A stretch of DNA of 64,000 bases from Lepidodermella squamata (lineage: Eukaryota > Gastrotricha), in assembly GCA_047495785.1 (NCBI GenBank), contig JBLDXI010000042.1, positions 1,984,001 through 2,048,000 on the forward strand, given 5' to 3'. Within the stretch, counting starts at the first letter, position 1. The number at the start of each line of letters is the position of its first letter. Made by a program: the position numbers and the translations under genes. The notes under the pieces were generated by a model. The model was not told the DNA's origin. It worked only from the letters and a program-made list of their open reading frames with translations, and searched no databases. Below are positions 61,247 through 64,000 of the stretch, piece by piece.

Positions 61247-61859
61247 ACCGTATTTCTCGAAAATTTACCGCGGGCTATATTTATGAACAAATGATTTTTG
61301 ATTCGGGTTGTATTAGGGAGTGGGGATATATACGGGTGTGCTGTTTAATTGCGAATCATCACAAAAAGCCGCGAGCAATTCGTATTAAGACGACGTTTTT
61401 AGATTGTTTTATTTGTCGATTCAGTGAAAATGCGAGGGAATACTTGCGGTGCCGCTTTCGCTTGTCTTCTTCGGACACCTGGACGGAATCTTGAAGACGA
61501 TCAGGAGAGCCAGCCATCATCGATTCCAGAAGGTTAAAACGATTAAGAAGGATATGAAAATGTTAAAATAAAACTCTGTGTCTCAGCTAGTGAATGCTGA
61601 ATGGGCATTTTCTGCTGGCTTATGAATGGTGCCAAGATCAGACGTTGCGAAGCTGCTTACGCGATAGCTAATCACTGATTACGATAATGCGTCATTAATA
61701 AGGCTTTTCTTTTGTTCCAACGCATGCTTCGCCCAAATTAAAATAGCTGTGGTACAATTTCGAGGCCTGGGTTAAATATGAACAAACGATTTTTTCGTCG
61801 GGTTGTATTAGGGAGCGGGGATATATACAGGTGTGTCGTATATTTTCGAGAAATACGGT
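61247..61859. mobile_element. 613 bp MITE with TA target duplication
   Basis: Inverted ends CCGTATTTCTCGAAAAT at both sides (61248-61264 and 61842-61858 region), each flanked by TA. A roughly 60 bp segment inside the left end (GGGTTGTATTAGGGAG...) is repeated in direct orientation just inside the right end. No coding capacity. The TA duplication suggests mobilisation by a Tc1/mariner-type transposase. Confidence 0.6.
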
Positions 61860-62026
61860 AATTTAAGTTTAATTTTAATTTTTTATCGATGTCTGCAATT
61901 TATCAGTAGGCGATTACGCAAATCGCTATGTAAATTACGTCACAATCGCAAGCCGGGACGTCATTGTTCGAATTTTTCAAATTTGAAGTTCGAAATTGCT
62001 GATTTTCTCATTATCAGACAGTCGAA

Positions 62027-63162
62027 ATGCCTGTTTTCAATCAGGAACGCGTCATCCGTGACCGTTCCAATCCTTTCACGGCTTTCAGCGAAAATCAGTT
62101 TTTTCTACGCTATCGTTTTACAAAGAAGTCAGTTAAGAAGATTCACAGGCTCATTAAACGGGATTTGGTACGCCGCCGGACTAACCGGAATAAATCAATT
62201 TCGACAATGCTTCAGGTACTGATCACACTGCGATATTTCGCTACTGGTGGTTTCCAACGTGTGATAGGTATGACGTCCCTATTCGGCAAAATTTTTTATT
62301 TCCTCTGATGAATATAGGAGATATTCACGGTGTTGATCATACTAGTGTCTGCAAAATTGTTCATCTCGTGGCTGAGGCACTCGCCAGGAAGCTGGACAAA
62401 TTCGTAGTTATGCCTCGAAACAATCAAGAAGTGCGTGAAATAGCTGCGAGTTTCTACGAATATGGTGGCTTTCCGAATTGTCTGGGCGCAGTTGATTGCT
62501 CCTTGATCAAAATTCAAAAACAGTCGCATCTCCCTGACCCCGATGTTTTTTGGTGTAGAAAAAGTATTTCTTTGATTAGTGAAATCGAGAAGTTTCTAAG
62601 GAGTTTTGTTTCAGAATATTACGCTCTCAATGTCCAAGTAGTCTGCGATTTCGAGGGCCGGATTAGGGACATAGTTGTCCGTTGGCCGGGCAGTGTTCAT
62701 GACTCGACGATTTACAAGTCTTCGCAGGTGAAAAAGAAACTGCAATGTGCGCCACGCTTCAATGGATACCACCTTATAGCCGACAAGGGTTACCAAGTCG
62801 CTCCCGAGCTGCTGACCCCTCTCAGAAATCCTACAACCGACGCAGAGTTGGACTACAACCGGTCGCTAAGTCGTTGTCGTGCTGTTATTGAACGTCTTTT
62901 CGGCATTTTGAAGAGCCGTTTTCGCTGTCTACAAAGCGTAGACAATCGCCTCAGATTTCGAGCCGATCGCTGTGCTAATGTCATCCTCGCATGCGCTGTC
63001 TTACACAACATTGCAATCAATCTGCGCAAACCGCCGATCCTGGGCGATAATGAAATTGAAGATGAAGTCGAGGCGCCGGAAGCTCATGATCAAGACGAAT
63101 ACCTGGCTATGACACTGGGAGAACGAATTCGCCGCAGTATTGTTGATCGATACTTCACGTGA
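62027..63162 (+). CDS. HARBI1-like transposase/nuclease (DDE_4), three exons
   Basis: Exons 62027-62267, 62318-62563 and 62615-63162, phases match, 344 residues, close to the 349 of human HARBI1. An N-terminal helix-turn-helix region (VLITLRYFATGGFQRVIGDI, GVDHTSVCKIVH) precedes the catalytic core: first Asp in CLGAVDCSLIKI, second Asp in GSVHDSTIY, Glu in AVIERLFGILKSRF. This is the nuclease of Harbinger transposons or a domesticated derivative. It is convergent with the Myb/SANT-like gene at 63361-64000, the usual partner of Harbinger. No terminal repeats were identified in the window. Confidence 0.88.
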
Positions 63163-63360
63163 CTATAACCTATTAATGCTTTTTTGAATCGAAAATAAGC
63201 TTGCAAGAATTGATAATGGTTTATTTCAAATTCGGCTTGCCTAGCTACTAAACTAATAATGGTCGACCTTCTAGTTCTATCACAACTAAATGTATCATGA
63301 AAAGTGAAAAATAAGAAAGTCATTGTTCGTTGAATGTCAATCAATGGATTCAGCCATGTT

Positions 63361-64000
63361 CAATCGTACTTTTCGAACGGGTTCTGTTCGGAAGAGTTGA
63401 GTGAAGAAGTAAGCAGGGTGGAGGTTGATCCAGTCGCCTTCTTGTGCTTGAGCTCCTCCAGTTGTTCTCGGAGAATCGCATTTTCGAGTTCAGCTTTTTC
63501 GACGGCGAGCGACTGGAGCTTAGCTTTCTTCTCAGCAACAGTTTCGCGGCGATTCTTAGTCGATGAGGCATGGCCGCTGGTGCCGGCAACATCGGACCCA
63601 TTGTCGTCGTCATCGCCATCGGGATCTGAACCATCGAATTCGTCAGCATCTTCCTCCGAGAGGTCGAACTCGCCGCCATCATCTTCTTCATCGCTCAGGG
63701 CATCGGAATCGCGAATACCTGAGAAACAAGAATAGTTAGTTAAAAAAATGCTTATATTATCAGCACTTAACCTCGCAGGCCTCGGAGTCCAGTCGGTGAA
63801 ATTCGCTTCACATCGTTCAAAATCAGATACTCGTATGTTTCGAAAGCGTGCGGCAACGCATCATCCAGCGATTCCTCGCGGATCTTCTCGCGAATCTTCA
63901 GCACGATTCGGTTCCATAAATTTTTCAGTTCCTCGAGAGTGTGCGGCGGCTGGCGGTTGCCGCGCTTCTTCGCATATTCGCGAGCAATTGTCTTCCAAAC
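63361..64000 (-). CDS. Myb/SANT-like DNA-binding protein (Harbinger partner), 5' end off window
   Basis: Exon 63772-64000 (open to the edge) joins exon 63361-63718 across a 53 nt intron with matching phase. The first part contains VWKTIAREYAKKRGNRQPPH and TLEELKNLWNRIVLKIREKI, a Myb/SANT-like helix pattern with spaced tryptophans. The second part is a long acidic stretch (SDEEDDGGEFDLSEEDADEF) and a coiled coil (KAKLQSLAVEKAELENAIL). Myb-like proteins bind Harbinger transposase and bring it into the nucleus; here only position and fold support the pairing. Confidence 0.7.

Overview
The window is eukaryotic nuclear DNA from an invertebrate animal. Genes have short GT-AG introns (about 37-90 nt, a few longer), there is a nuclear hormone receptor gene, a HARBI1-type transposase, tRNA-derived SINE-like copies and much simple repeat. 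The species cannot be named from this sequence. Almost all coding content belongs to large virus-like DNA transposons of the Maverick/Polinton/adintovirus group, present as two unrelated lineages.

Layout: (1) 1-10463, element A, an adintovirus-like Maverick cut by the left window edge. It has a leftward capsid block (major capsid, small basic protein, penton-like protein, conserved protein, packaging ATPase), a rightward phospholipase A2-integrase-chromodomain fusion, and a protein-primed type DNA polymerase B broken by two frameshifts. (2) 10490-11820, a repeat field. (3) 12274-31089, element P, a complete 18.8 kb Polinton with 75 bp terminal inverted repeats beginning AGTAGTAAG and a perfect 6 bp target duplication (CATGAT). 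It encodes coiled-coil proteins, an ankyrin-type protein, a TATA-binding-protein homologue, a 16-exon polymerase B, integrase, penton-like protein, major capsid, adenain-like protease, packaging ATPase and conserved small virion-type proteins. (4) 31100-33250, SINE-like copies, a (GA)n tract and a MITE-like unit. (5) 35341-38284, a divergent nuclear receptor with two candidate zinc-finger DNA-binding domains. (6) 38300-43350, transposase debris and two satellite arrays (about 190 bp and 73 bp units). (7) 43388-59036, element B, a sister copy of A that adds its left part: a fibre-like protein, a VLTF3-like zinc-ribbon protein, protease, a pX-like protein, and three small rightward genes. (8) 59872-64000, an unknown spliced gene, a 613 bp MITE, and a HARBI1-like transposase convergent with a Myb/SANT-like gene.

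How they work together: each element carries a full capsid/packaging set plus polymerase and integrase, so each is an integrated virus as much as a transposon. The most interesting signal is transcriptional. In A and B nearly every structural gene has a TCTA-core motif 8-25 nt upstream of its ATG, and the divergent ATPase/integrase pair shares a perfect palindrome, TTAGAAATTTCTAA. The motif is absent upstream of polymerase A and of the VLTF3-like gene. Element P instead encodes its own TBP-fold protein, with all four DNA-intercalating phenylalanines conserved, and has TATA-like boxes about 60 nt before several start codons. The window therefore appears to hold two separate mobile-element transcription systems. 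A and B are near-identical across the capsid half but clearly diverged across integrase core and polymerase, which suggests recombination, and they carry different inactivating lesions. Broken viral genes are described only as found.
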